Of a stretch of DNA of 64,000 nt, positions 23,161-36,094 are shown in pieces. The notes under the pieces are model-generated. The model was not told the origin of the DNA. It did not search any database and saw only the letters and a program-made list of their open reading frames with translations. The DNA comes from Phoronis australis. Taxonomy: Eukaryota; Phoronida; Phoronidae. The stretch covers positions 89,954 through 153,953 of the forward strand of contig NMRA01000599.1 in assembly GCA_002633005.1 (NCBI GenBank), given 5' to 3'. Each line of letters starts with the position of its first letter. The stretch's first letter is position 1. Position numbers and translations under genes: made by a program.

Positions 23161-24151
23161 CTTACTGGTGTCAGCTTATTGCTTAAATTCATCGTTTTAC
23201 ACCAATAAACCACCAAAATTCGAAGTAAAATCCTTTGAAATATATTGATTTATTAAACAAATGAGTTATTTTATTTCGCTTTTACGGATTTATAGAAATT
23301 TTGAACGTGCCGCAGCCTACAACGGAGTTTGATAGACCAAATTAGCGAGGTCGGTCGCGGGAAGTTTGGAGTTTGTTCGGTGATAAATTAGAATTTTATT
23401 ATTCTTCCGTGAAATACAAACAGGAGAGTATAGCCGTGCGTTGTAATTTTAGACTTGCGAATTTTTTCAGTTCTAAACACAAAACATTTTAACCCAAAAA
23501 CTCAGAACCCGATCAGGCCCCTCCCGGCCGGACTGGAGACATTAGGAACATTGTTAGTCGGCTGTGAAAGTTGAAAACTAAACTTCCAGGCACGAAAAGA
23601 CTAAGACTAGTGAACCAAAGAAATAATATTTTGTTGAAATCTACTTACTCGCCGGGCCCGTGAAGCCAGGTTCCTCCTCCACAGAACCTTACGGGGAAAA
23701 GGAGTACAATAACAATGATTTGAGGTAAATATGGTTAAATAAAGATTCCCCTAACATCTGACCATAGCATATATAAATATCGAGTCGTAGTTTCACAACA
23801 GCTTTCTGTCAGCAAAACTCTCACGCTCACACGGTGGTCAATTAGTTTTATTGCACCTGAAGCCGGTAACGCAATTAATATGATTTATTCATCGTTGATA
23901 CTCAAAACATTTGCACTCACAAACACTCTTAAGGTGTCATAAATTGTCTCTATTGAGACAGACTTTGAAGTTTTACATAAACATTGGTTAGGGCGAGAAT
24001 AATTCATTTTGTCAAACAGAACAATCCCGGCAACAGACACGGAGATATTTCACGGCCTCATACTTGGTATTAATGGCGTACTTTTCGTTCTTTACTGCGA
24101 GGAACCACTTCCGAAGCATTTCGGGTTTTAAGGAAATCGAAAAAAAGACGT

Positions 24152-25600
24152 TATACCCGCATTCCTCGCAGCTTCATTGTTTGCACATGCGGGAATACGT
24201 CACAACATAGCGGTACACACTCAGCTGAAGAACCACTGACGTCTCGCTGTGTCGTGTTCTCACCTTCCTCACAGGATAACGCGACACCTTTCGGCGAGTT
24301 GAGATTGACTGTATACGCCCGAGGTGATGTAGATATAGACCGATTAAGATGGTAACAAAAACTAATTAAATCGCATGGCATTCTACTTTAAGGCTGTGAT
24401 AAGTAGTGTCTAAATGTTTATTAAAACGATACTAAACCTTTTTTGAGGATTTCAACCAATCCTCATTCTGTCACCTGATAATGCATCATTGGCGCCAATC
24501 TCGTAATAAAAAGCAGTAATCAACTAAAAACTCATACCCTTACTCACAAATTGGACATTACTGTCCTTGGAGAGTGGTCTTTTCCCACAGTTGCCGTGTA
24601 TTCGCTAAAAGCGTAGGTCACTTGCCTGTTAAGCAGATTTTGAAAGGAATTCTCAGATTTCCTTTAAGACGTTTTAGGGTTGTCGAGAGTTACAGAACAT
24701 TATTTGTTTCAGAGAACTGTATAGGAAAGTCGTGTTTAGAATCTGCTAATAGGCCTAAACTGGGCTTGGTATCCTTTTAACTACATGAATACAAAAGAAC
24801 TACTGGAGTAATTCATGAACGAATGTTTAGCATAACGTCATTATGTCGTTTTGTGACGGCATGTCTATTCTTATTTCCGGGTCCAAATTGCGTCATCTAC
24901 TGCCATGTCACGTCATCAGTAGCCTAAACTTAACATCCGAATTCAATACTTGGTTAACTCGGAACAGAGAAAAGTGGACGGTGTAAGCAATATAACACCC
25001 CCCTTTTTCTAAAAATGAAAAAGGTATAAATATATATACTAATAAAAAAAGAAAAATACTGGCTCATCTGACACAGATGTACACAATGAATTCGCTCTAG
25101 ATATTCCGTATGCTTCTGGGCACGATCACTGGCTGTCTGGTGAACAGCTCACTTATCCTCATCGCCCACTAAGTTCTGATCATCTTTGGTACTGGTTTAG
25201 CATCATCAGGACGTCCTTGTACTACTTGCCCACGGTAGGTTTTTTGACTCGTCTTGGTGGTGCACAGATAGGAGGAATGTGCTTTCAAATGGACGAGTAG
25301 TTGCAATATGTGGTGATGCGCTTAGGTCAAGCAAGCCGCCAAACCATCTCTTCATGGGTTGTACTTGAGCACCATAACCGCTAAGTGGAGTAGCTCGGCA
25401 TATCGCGGCTTGGCGAGGCGTAGCCTGTGACTCAACTGCGGCTTTACGCTGATGTACTGGAGATGTTTATGGTCGTTGAACACTCAGGGTTTGCTATAGA
25501 CATGTTGTAACAATGAAAGTGCTCAAGTCCAAACACAATATTCATCAATTCACGTTCAAAGCTACTGTATTCTATTTCTGCCACACTTAGGCTCTTTAAT
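24152..25600 (-). mobile_element. Decayed Ty3/gypsy retrotransposon 3' end with LTR
   Basis: On the minus strand, 25600-25450 encodes an RNase H-like stretch (EIEYSSFERELMNIVFGLEH, then NDHKHLQYI in another frame). It is followed by a degraded linker (RYAELLHLAVMVLKYNP). A polypurine tract (GAAAAAGGGGGG) at 25009-24998 abuts TGTTATA at 24997, the expected start of a gypsy-type 3' LTR. TATAAC near 24156-24150 is a candidate LTR end. Frames are broken by stops and shifts, so the element is dead. The LTR is interrupted by the MITE at 24421-24780. The RNase H and PPT/LTR junction are convincing; the outer LTR end is inferred. Confidence 0.6.
24421..24780 (+). mobile_element. MITE family A, copy 1 (nested in LTR)
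   Basis: It starts TTAAAACGATACTAAACC and ends GGGCTTGGTATCCTTTTAA, an imperfect ~18-base inverted repeat with TTAA at both edges. The interior (TTTCAACCAATCCTC near the left end, GGGTTGTCGAGAGTTACAG toward the right) recurs at 44665-44985 and, inverted, at 46225-46524. It encodes no protein. Confidence 0.75.
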
Positions 25601-28360
25601 TGAAGCGAAAGTAACTAGTAGGCCGCTGCAATCAATCCTTGCATTAAACTAGCATTAAGGTTTAAGCTTAGTTAAAATTACAGGCCAATTTTGTTTAAGC
25701 TCTTGCAGTGTTAAATGTAGAATGGTGTCTGTCTTTATTCAAAATTCTCGACTGGGACGAAGCCCTAAGGGAGTCTTGACTGTTACATTCAATTCACATG
25801 ATTCAGCCGGATTTGAATTTGAATTTGTCGGTAAACTTGTGATTTCTGATTTCACCGCCTTCACAAATTGTTATTTAGTCTCATGACTCTTGTGTACCTC
25901 ATATAATCACCTGTTACCATGCTAACAATTTGCTGATGACACCTCAGTTCACGCTATTCAATTACCTATGTGCGACGAGGCTGAAGATTTGTGCTTTCAC
26001 AACACAAAAAGTTAGAATTGACTGAAAAAACAATACACATTTTTTGGAGATTCAAGAAAAAGTTTACCCTCTGTAGCAGTGCAGAGGAAAGTAAATGAAG
26101 ACCAAGTTTCACACGCGGTCGATATTTTGGTTTCCCCCACGTCGTTAGAGCGTCTGAAAGCCAACGACAGTATTGGCCAAGTGTGGAAGTCAATAATTGT
26201 TTACTATGATTACGCCCTCTAGAAGTAATTCGATCATGGAAGGACTGAGGCAATGTTTAGGCTTTCAATCGCATGTCGGCCACTCTTTCTGTGCTCTTAT
26301 TGATTGCTTGTAATAGAATACCTGAAAGGTGTCAAATACTCAATTAACAAGGCAATTTTACGGAGAAAACTTGCTGACAGCTTCATTGCAAACAGAGGTC
26401 CTGTCCCACTTCCGGGATTTTGGAGCACTTCTGCCATCGTTCCTGGTGCCTCAGACAAGCTGCAAGAGAAACTGGTCGAAACTTCGTACCAGAAGCGTTG
26501 AGCTGTAGGCCTTCGCCACGGAGCCTATGCGATACGACCTTGAGTTTATTACGCATTTTTATTATTGCTGAGTTACTGAAAAGTGAACTCTGGAAAATAA
26601 CAATATTCATAACAAATAAACGATATTATTTTGAACACCTGTTGCGTAGTTGTCACAGCCAACATCAGAGAATGAATTAACGGGAAAACTGGATTGAAAA
26701 GGGTTATTTCCGGATAAAAAGCGAGACATTTGGGTCCAAAACGCAAGGATGAAATATTCGTCGCCGCACACAAAAACGCCACGACAGAGTTTTTGTCCGT
26801 CGAACGGGATACGCAACAACCAAAAGCGGAAGACGATGACGTTTTATCGGTGTTTAGAAAAAGCCTATGAAACGCCACGCTTTTTCTTTTTTAGTCTAAC
26901 GGAAAAATAGGGGTGTGTCGCGTGGGAAATACTTATAGTATATGATATTCAATTTCGCCCTGTGGCAAAAAGCGGGACATTTTGGTGGTGTGGCGGAATG
27001 GCGTGAAAAATTCAAAAACTTGGACAATCCGCCAAGAGCGGAACAGTTGGCAAGTACACTGTACGCTGACAGTAACACAAAGTATTGGACTGGATTATTT
27101 TACAAGGTAAACTTTTCATTTTTTAAAATTTTATTTCAGGAATATTGGTAAATACTAGACAACATTATTGCTGAGAAATCGAATTGACAAAAAGTATCTG
27201 GGCAACATGTAAACATTGCACAAATGAATTATTATAGAAAAAAATGAAAACTGTAACAATATATGCATGCATTTACACTCACACACTTAGCTATGCAAAC
27301 AAAAACACGAACATTTCTATCAGTTACTTAAATACACCTTTTTAACTTTTCATTAATAATTTGCAGAATAAACACTCAGAAACTAGGTGTCACTACTGTC
27401 CGTAAGAGACTGTAATATGATTTTTAAAACGGCCAAAATGTCTTGTTTAAAAACTCCTGATATATAGTCTGACGGGTTGTCGAAAGTGGCTCTAAGACTG
27501 GAGCTGAAAAGACGCCAGAGATCAGACTATTCCCGGCATCCAGCTAGGGCCACGAATCGATGCGTATAAACATTGACCGATGTTATTGTCGGGTTTGTTG
27601 ACTAATTTTGCCGATAAAATCGCTGGTTGTCTGGAACCGTACCTCAAGAGTATCTCTTGATGAACAAAAATGACAAATGAAAGTGAAGCAATGAAATTGG
27701 CTTGATTTGATGTCTACAACTTTCGATAGAAACTCCTTCTATCAGACAAATAGAAATTCACAAAGCATACTCTTGCAGCAAGACTCGGGGTCACAAGCTC
27801 TAATAGGTTACGCGCGGGAGCTGGCATTCTATGTCTGGAATTCTATGCTCATATAACATTAATACTTTTTCCAGAGCCGTACTGTCAATGACTGATGGTG
27901 ACTGAGAAATCATGTAACATTCGGATGCTGCAACAACTGTAGTCTAAATCGATGCTCTCTGACATAATTTCTCCTTTTTGACATGCTCAACATATGGAAA
28001 CGTCAAGAAAAAACAAAACATTTCATGTGACTTATACTTTTCCCATTCTCGGGCCATTTGCTCAAGACAGGCGACGCTGGCAACCAGAGAGTATGCAATT
28101 ATTGATGTCGTTGTACCCGTACGTAGACGGCGACGTGAAAGAATGCATTGCTCACAAAGATGATTGACCAGGAATCTTATGAATAATTAGCATAAGGTTA
28201 GGTAAAATCACTACAGCGCAATTTAGGTTGTAGCAAAAATAACACCAATGCAATTATTCTAAGTGAACCGGAGACACTGTTAACAACTCTCATTCGATAC
28301 TCATGTTTTGTGCGGATACCTGTGTGTCCAAAAAACAGAAAGAGCGGTCTTCAGTACTTG
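25601..28360. other. Intergenic, no gene seen
   Basis: Short ORFs here lack splice context or recognisable motifs. A repeated phrase, AAAAGCGRGACATTT, at about 26717 and 26968 hints at another old repeat. Confidence 0.35.
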
Positions 28361-28570
28361 AAGACTTAGAATCTTACAAATCTGGCGAGATCATACAACT
28401 GGAGCGCAAAACTTTGCTAGTATTTCAAGAGTAGATGTGCGACAACGCTAACCCGCATCCGGCGCAAGGAGCCGCCATTGGTCAGCTACGTTAGACTTTG
28501 ATTCATGGGGAATTCATCTTATATTCGCTACACGTACATATCAAAACCTCTCGCTTGACCAGTTGTACCA
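28340..28570 (+). repeat. Interspersed repeat, paired with 30250-30510
   Basis: Shared blocks in the same order are TAGAATCTT, GCGCAA.ACTTGCTAGTATTTC, ATTGGTCAGCTAC and AAAACCTCTC. The pair is about 1.9 kb apart in direct orientation, the second copy inside the intron of the minus-strand secreted-peptide gene. Confidence 0.5.
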
Positions 28571-29167
28571 AAAGCTTGCCTCTACTAATCCTAAACAGAG
28601 CACGATGATCAACACAACTGAATGTAAAACTGTTACAAGGCCAGTGCTTTCCCTAAAAGAAACTATTACCTTTGATCAAGGCCACTGGTCTCAACTTGAT
28701 CTTTACTCAGATGAGGAGTGTTTTTGGGCTTGGAGGGAACTCAGGGTTAGTTTGAAATTGGTGGTTAACATATAGTTTAGACTTACACTACGGCCTATCT
28801 TTACAGTTTGTGGGCTTGGAGAGAACTGTTAGTTCGACATTGCTTGACACCATGCTAGACGCATAAAATGATGACCCGGCCTGATAAGCCAGCTTGTTAC
28901 GACTCCTCTCAACTAGTAATGACGAGACGCCAGTTCTTTGGAAGCCCATCACCTCTGCTTTGAAAATAGAGCAAGCTGAGACCAGTTTCATGACTGCAAG
29001 CGACCTGTTTGTTTTTATCATGGAAGGCGGGGTTTTAGCATCTTCAGTCGGACCCAATATGTCACTCCGCGACAATTAAGTAAGCGAATAGGCTTACACA
29101 TGCAGGTTATATGTAAGTAGGACTTGGCAAGCCGACGCAAATCAGGGAACATGCTGTTCCGTAGACA

Positions 29168-29408
29168 TTACCATCTAAACTCGCTTTCTTCGGGATATGG
29201 GCTTTCAAGACTGTTTCTGAAAACCCGCTTGTTTTCAGACAAATAGGTGTCTACTTCCCGGCACAGACCAACCGTCCTTGTCAACCACGGCAGATTTGTG
29301 GCTGCGCAATAGTAGTTCCAACACTGGCATTCGGAATCGGTCTTACATCCTTGTATGCACGCTCTATTGGGGTTTACCCGCATCCACGTTAAACGTCTGC
29401 CGCTACGA
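29168..29408 (-). CDS. Secreted peptide exon 2: cysteine-rich mature region
   Basis: This exon holds all six cysteines and the stop codon (29168-29170). The acceptor is at 29409-29410. The phase-1-base start completes the AG left by exon 1 to a Ser codon. Confidence 0.48.
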
Positions 29409-31800
29409 CTAAAAAGAAAAGGAATTTAAACAGAGAAGCATTAAAAGCTGTTGAAAATCGAGTTTCGAATTTGATCATCTGTCAAATGTTTTGGCGCTGA
29501 CTTTTCTAAATAAAATCATACCATGCCAAGCTATGATCTTAATGAACTTTTCTCTGGCTCTTGGAAGCTATGGATGCAACAATATGGAAGTGACCTAACT
29601 TCCAAGCAAATGCACTCAACATACTTGTGTTTACCCAGTTGAAGTGAACCGAAACAGAACGTTCACGTCACTTGAACGATATGTTGCATGAAAGTGAATG
29701 CAAGATAAACAAGACAAACATAGCTTTCTTCACCTACTATGCGAAATTACCGAAACGTCTTCTGCTTGACCCAAATTCAATTTCTGGTAGACACGATGAA
29801 CCGAAGACGAAAGGCAAACTCTCTTTCATAGATATTTAGTGACATTGGATTTTTTAATGAATCGTCTGAACATACACCGCACAACAATGCTAGTTGATGG
29901 CAAGATAGAAGCCATGAATTTATAAAACATGCTACCAAATCTTATTGCTATAAAAGGGCGTTTGTCCACAAGAAACTCCATCGCATTTACTGACACAGTT
30001 TACACCAACACAGCCTTGTGGGCAAATTACGTTTGATATCCCCAAACTGAAACTCTTAGTTTGCCCCAAGCTGCCGTTCACAAACACAACATAGAAACGG
30101 GACTATGATGGAAGTTGCATACAAAAATGTCAAGTACGCATGCTCAGGTTTGCTAACGGTGGGAGTTGTAGCAGACGTTAAGAAAGAGAAAGTGATGCTA
30201 GTTTCGCTTCTCTAGGTTGGATTTAAAGACGTTTCTTGCAGATATAACGGTTTTGATGTAGAATTTAAGGCAGTCAGCAACAGGCTAGAATCTTGTGAGT
30301 CTGTCGAAATCGCGCAAGTGTAGCGCAAGATCTTGCTAGTATTTCCAAGGTTTGCGACTTCGCTAGCTCGTCTCTGTAAAATGGCCGCTACTGATAGTGA
30401 TTGGTCAGCTACTTCAAAATCTTGGTATTATGAGGAAAAATGGTACGGAAATACGCAGGACTCACCCTACGTTTGATGCACAAAGCAAAACCTCTCAACT
30501 AAGTAAAATATGCCCAATTCCCAAAATGCCTTAAAAAGGTAAAAATTCCCCTTTAAGGACTTTGATGCGATACCGGACACGCGCGTTCCACCCAGGTTAT
30601 CAGTTTTTTTATTTTAGCCGTTAGCACACTGGTCAACAGTAGGCCTAAAGTTTACTGAAAAACATTGAAATGTCGAACGTTTTCTCCAAAAATTCTCTGA
30701 AAAACTTTGGATGAGTAGCGCACAGAAGACAAGAATGCGTAAAAATCAAGAATGGTCAAAATTCAGAAAAAATATTATTTAATCGAAAACTCTGGCGATA
30801 TACGGTAAGATACTTCGGAAGTACAATTACTGTTGGTGACATTTTTTGATGCTGTAGATAATTAGTCTAATTAAAAGCAATGTTATGCAATTTTAGTGAC
30901 TAGTGTATAATTAATTAAACGTATTGGTTGTTTACCAAACTTTGTAACCTCCTAGGAGTTCATGGGAAGTGATTCACCACATGTCTGTTACCAGTTGTGG
31001 GATGTTTATAATAACAATTGTGCCTTGTTTTGAAAGTTGTGTAAATTCTCTCCCTTTTAAAGAGGGAACTACAATACTATGGTAGAAGCGCTGTTTGAGT
31101 GATTTTTCACTGAAATCAATCGCAAATATCAAAATGCAGAGATCAGTGATTAGTACTTATAAAAGAACTACAGCTACAAGTTTGCAACGAAAACGACGTT
31201 TTTATCACTATGTAAATTTGGATTGATCCCACATTGATGAAAAAAGACACCTCTTGAATTCGATTCGCTTTTTTCGGACTCGGGGATTGAGAAACACCTT
31301 GTATGATTGGCCGCTAACGTACGTATGAGCCGAGTCAGAAAAGTACAGAACGATGTATAGCGCCCACCTCCAGTTCGTCAATTTCTCATCCCAGAATTGC
31401 AACTTGGTGTGCAATAGTAAAACTTCATTGGCACTTAAAAGACTAATGGCGAAGTAATTTTGATGTAGCAGCCACACAAATACCCTACAAACGCACAGCA
31501 TTGTTAAAAATGTAGGTTGTCCGATGACAGAAAACACCGGGCGCCTGCGCAGACCACATTTCTCGCAGCATTGTTTGCAAATTCCCAGAGTCAAAGTGGC
31601 GTTGCGGTATTTCGAGATGTTGTTTTTATGATGAATAAAATTAAAGCTTAATGATGGAATAAGTAGCCATATAAGGTAACTAGCCACAAAGTAATACTAA
31701 GAAGGATAACATACCTGTTTAGAGCAGTCGTGGGCGAAAGCTGTATCACAATTAAAATCAGCAACACTAGAGCTGTCTTGGGAGTAGACAATTTGGACAT
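29168..31800 (-). CDS. Candidate secreted six-cysteine peptide precursor, 2 exons
   Basis: Exon 1 (31800-31715) begins MSKLSTPKTALVLLILIVIQ, a textbook signal peptide, and ends AAACAG|GTATGT in phase 2. Exon 2 (29408-29168) follows a pyrimidine-rich acceptor (CTTTTCTTTTTAG) in the matching phase and runs to a stop, predicting 108 residues. After the signal comes RSGRR, a possible furin-type site. Next is a cysteine core, CIQGCKTDSECQCWNYYC, with a sixth Cys 15 residues on (spacing 3-5-1-4-14), then an acidic tail ending EFRW. Six cysteines suggest three disulfides, as in many secreted hormones, antimicrobial peptides or protease inhibitors. I do not recognise the family. The frame is open upstream of the chosen ATG, but the signal peptide decides the start. 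No AATAAA was found nearby. Confidence 0.5.
31715..31800 (-). CDS. Secreted peptide exon 1: signal peptide
   Basis: Residues 1-28 have a basic n-region, an 11-residue Leu/Ile/Val core and a polar SPTTA cleavage region. The donor GTATGT begins at 31714. Upstream sequence is part of a repeat shared with about 33090-33140. Confidence 0.48.
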
Positions 31801-32079
31801 TGCGGTGAATAACTTGTTTTCTGAAAGCTTAATAGACAAATCGTGAATGCAGAGTGTCTCGACTACACATTTCGTAAGATAAAAATAATTATCTACACGG
31901 TCTTTAATCGCCGCCCTCAATGTGGCGACACCATGTACTTTCTTACCGTCAAGTCCGTGCACCATCCGGAATATTTCGGATATTTTGGGAGCCTCATATT
32001 TCACTTCAGAAGTGTTCTTGATTGCCCGTGTCCGCATCTCAGTGATGCTGCTAATCACGTAACTTTTCAAAGAGAATGA

Positions 32080-34780
32080 TCAATCATACCACAGTCCTGT
32101 GAGACTGCCGTGAAGAGCAGACGACGTGAAAAGCAACACGATCTTCTATCAATTCAACTCAGTGGTTTGGCCTAGACATGTAAAATGACTGTATATAGGT
32201 AGTTACAGACACGCTAAAACAGAATGAAACCTTGTGGAACACTCAACTTAAAACTCGCCCCTCTGTTAGCTGCATTGGCTAACGAAGCAAACAGTAACAA
32301 CAAGCGTTCATTTCACCGTGAAACGGTATCGATTTGCTGTAGCCCGTACGCATAAATTTCCCGCTGACAATTCTGCACTTTTTGATAAGTCCTCCTTTAT
32401 AGAATCACATGACGCTACTTTTATTGGAAATTAAGTCAGCATTTAGACAGGTGACCTTTTTCTGAAACCGTTGAGTATCTCTGTTGATTGGGACTGTTGA
32501 ATGGAAGAGTTGGAAACCTCTTGGTGTCAAGGAGGACACATCAGGTAGAGGGCGATCTGTTATGGATTTTCGAGTGACAACAGTTTATACAGCAAATTTC
32601 TATGATTTGGAAAGTTGATATTTGTGAAGAGCACGTAATTAGAACAGATGGTGTACCCGTTTAATCCAATTTCGTAGTAGCTTTGAATGAAGAAAATTAT
32701 AAAATTTCTTTGAAAACATTGCTTGACAAAACTGTCATACAGAGCCAGAACATCTGGGTACTACTGCATGGTTTCAGTCTGGTTTGTCTAGAGATGAAGA
32801 AACCTCCTCCAAGCAAGTGTCAAAATTTATTTTCCATCATGAAAGCTACATAACTGGCCATTAAAGTGAGTTGCGATTAAGAAACACCTCGGAATGAAAT
32901 TTAGGGTTACGGAAACAGCGTGAGGTGTTCCAAATGATGCGCACACGTCAGACATTTTGGTAGCGTCTAATTTTTTCTCCGTAAATGAACGTTATCTGCG
33001 CATCGGGCTTCAGTCATACGGTCATTCCCAGTTAGAAAGTTACATGACTTGCTATATTGTGACTGAATTCTGCACATACGCAGATAACAATTACTTAGAG
33101 GCAAAATTTGAGGCTACGAAAATACCCGAGGTTTTCCGTACGAGTGAAGTCAATACGTAAACACCCGACAATAGAACCGACCCGGATTACACGGCGATAG
33201 AACTCTACTTTGTCCCGGAGATAAGAAAGCGCGTGACCTCGTTTTTGGAAAGCAGGCACATTTTCGTGTCTTTCATTGATTTTGGGAAGGCGAAGAATTC
33301 CAGATCACGCATCTACGGGTATTTGTCAGGTTTATCAAACTTTGTCACGTCAGAGATGCAGCCCATAGCACAGGAGCAATACTTAGTCGTTGACATTGGA
33401 AGAACTAATAGAGAAATGCAACCGAGAGAAACACTTGCAAAGAATCAGACAACAACAAATAAGAGTTGAAAAGCCAGTGGCACGAAAACGAGACAGCTAA
33501 CATATCATGTTTGCTGATTGTAGGTAAATACAGCGAGATTCGAGTGTTTCTGTGTAATCCGGGATGGCCATATTGACGAGTTCTTCATATACAGTGGAAC
33601 ACGTGACTGTGATTATCTACGTAAAGTGCTCGATAGTTTTGTTTGTAGACTTGTTTTTTCCATTGATGTAACACCTTGAGCTGAGCCTGATCACTGCTAC
33701 GCAACACTTCCGTCGCATTCCTAACTTTCAGCAAAAATCCATGCTTTGAATTTCGTCTTCAGCCCACATGGGCAATAAGCTAGGTCACTCCCTGTTACCC
33801 TAAAGTCGGACGCCCAATACATGATAATGAAGACCGTCATTGCATAGCACTCACCACTAGTTTCACTAGCATTATAATTCATCAAAGTGGTTTGCGAAGA
33901 TTATCTCCGTTTACGGTCTGCGGCCAAATTTACGTTCAACTGCAAACCTTTGTTCTAAAATGCCACGCCTTTGCGGTGTTTGGAACCATGTGCGTGCGAC
34001 AGCTGCAGCTACGAGCGGACGCACGACCTTTCCGAATAATGACGTCAATACAGTCAAGAACGTATTGTATTTTTAATTTACTCGATATCGACTGCGTAAT
34101 CGCGGCAGGGACGAGGCTCGATAAGAATGCGATGACGATGCTTCGGCAGATCAAATACGCTTGTTTTACACCACGGTACGTGTTCCCCAAAATTTATCCT
34201 GACCCTTAAATTACTCAGAGACATTCTCTCCAAACTGTCATTACTCGACTAATATTCGACAAATGGCGATCACTCAGTTCTCTTCAAGAAGGACACAGAA
34301 CTACTATTCTCGACTTGTAATGTTAGCCATTGGTGCACAAAAACAAGAAACATCAAACTTGAGTGCATTTTGTTACCTAGCGTCCTTTACAGTTAAGATA
34401 ATGGGTTTCCAGTAAGGGAGGTAGGAAAAAGGGCATTCGAGACGAATTCACGGTTTTGAGTTGGTCATGCGTAGCGGGTGCACCATACAAGTAGCGTGGA
34501 AGAGAACAAGGGCAGAGTAGGCTAAATAAGCAGAATTTACATAGGCATCTAAAGAAACCTGACAATGAAATTCATATTTAGCCAGTATCTCTTGTCCCTT
34601 GGTTCTCGTCTTCGCTAGCCAACCCTTACTGGGGTTATTGGTGAGAGTAAAAACGTAAGATTTTCTACTTATCATATACAAATTTTCAAGTAATCCAATT
34701 CTTCCGAGTTTTAATTAGTTATGCATAAGTCACTCCAGAGATGACGTTCGTGGCCCGAATCTTTTCGCTCCAGTTTGACT
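32080..34780. repeat. Repeat-bearing intergenic stretch
   Basis: 32980-33140 contains CGTTATCTGCGCAT...CTTCAGTCATAC.G.CATTC.CAG, also found at 10740-10800. Its AAATTTGAGGCTACGAAAAT segment is mirrored in reverse at about 31960-32010. No supported gene. Confidence 0.45.
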
Positions 34781-34880
34781 TCTTTACATGCACCTCGGAC
34801 TGTATTTGATATCGGATGCGTGTACCTCAGCATGCCTGTTAGACAGTGCCGGATTTACCTTTCTCCGAGTCTTATTCAGT

Positions 34881-34994
34881 ATGTCAGGAAGTTGTTGCCT
34901 ATCGGGATGCAACCATAATAAGCTTCCGAAGAGCACAAAAGTTCTCTTTCACGAGTTTCCTGTAGATGACAAGATCCGTCGCAGTTGTCTCTAA
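34881..34994 (+). pseudogene. N-terminal half of a THAP zinc-finger domain
   Basis: ATG at 34881 opens MSGSCCLSGCNHN, then KVLFHEFPVDDKIRR. This matches the THAP start: a Cys pair, then F-H-x-F-P and an Arg-Arg before the expected Trp. The frame stops after RRSCL at 34992, before the second half (the C-x2-H zinc ligands). No good donor is seen between FHEFP and the stop. THAP domains bind DNA and occur in P-element transposases and in domesticated regulators. Either this is a truncated relic, or the rest lies on an exon I could not find. Confidence 0.5.
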
Positions 34995-36094
34995 GAGAGT
35001 AGCGTTTTCCGTTCACGCTAGGGCTAAAGCTGTGCATAATTATGGCGCGTTCGGAAACATTTCTTGCAGTTGGAATACGAAGGTAATGATTCGCGCCTCG
35101 AACGTCACTTCCGGAGTGACGCGAGCATAGTTAATTAGAATTTGGAATAATTTGATTGATTTGAAAATCTATCTAGCATAGTCAGAAAATTTCACCAACA
35201 ACCACACCAAGAACGGTGGCGGTCCCCTTCAAGGCTTCAAATGAAACAATTTTAACTTAAAACTAGCGGTATAAATACTGATTTTGACATGGCCGACCTT
35301 GCAATGTACCGGATTTTTACCCACAGCTTCGACATCTTACAATGAGTCCCAAAATTTAGCATCGGCGTTTCTAAGGAAGAAAAAAGAGTTTATTACAATT
35401 ACAATAACAGAATTGAAACCTTTTGATAATTGATAGTCGACATCTTTCGAAAAACGTTGATTTTAACAGGCCTTACTATCCCGTCCACTTACACTGGAAA
35501 ATCAAGTGAATAGAACCATCACACTTTGTCGACAGGCGTCAAGTGCATCCATTGTAGTATTATTATTTTCTCAGAAACTGTGTTTTGGGCGTATGGCCTT
35601 ATAGTCTTGAAATAAATAAAGATAAGTCTGGTGGGCCAATTTATTGGTCTACTAAAAATCTCAAATTTTGAGTAATTTGTGAAGCTTTTCACTGAATAAA
35701 ACCTGCAGCTATCAGATATAAATAATTTTGAAGACCCGGTGGCTGCAGGAAATGGCGATGGAGAAGCTGCTTCGCCAACGACTAAACTTCCATCCTCTCA
35801 TATGCGACTTGGAAAAACTGTCACCGTAGATTGACTGAGGTAAAAGTTTAACATAGACATACGCATTAAAAGGGAACTGTGTTTTATTCTGAATAAAATT
35901 TGGATAGTTTTCCATGAGTTGTTGATTAATTTCACAAATAATTCAACATCAAAAAGTTAACTTATATTCTCTAACAAAGCTAAAAAAATACCCTCTTGGA
36001 GCGCTGCTTCTCGTGACAAATTTGGCCGGGGCAAAGTCACTGTCCTGTGTTAGCGTGCAGTCAAGTGTTGTTCTTCATATTGTCGGGTCACCAG

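Noticed and set aside
24151-24381. Minus-strand 76-codon ORF with several cysteines
   Set aside because: It lies inside the inferred gypsy LTR, and part of it recurs near 31550.
31208-31687. 159-codon minus-strand ORF in the secreted-peptide intron
   Set aside because: Composition is unremarkable, there is no motif, and part is shared with the LTR repeat.
33892-34209. 105-codon plus-strand ORF
   Set aside because: No recognisable motif or splice context; the opposite strand is equally open.
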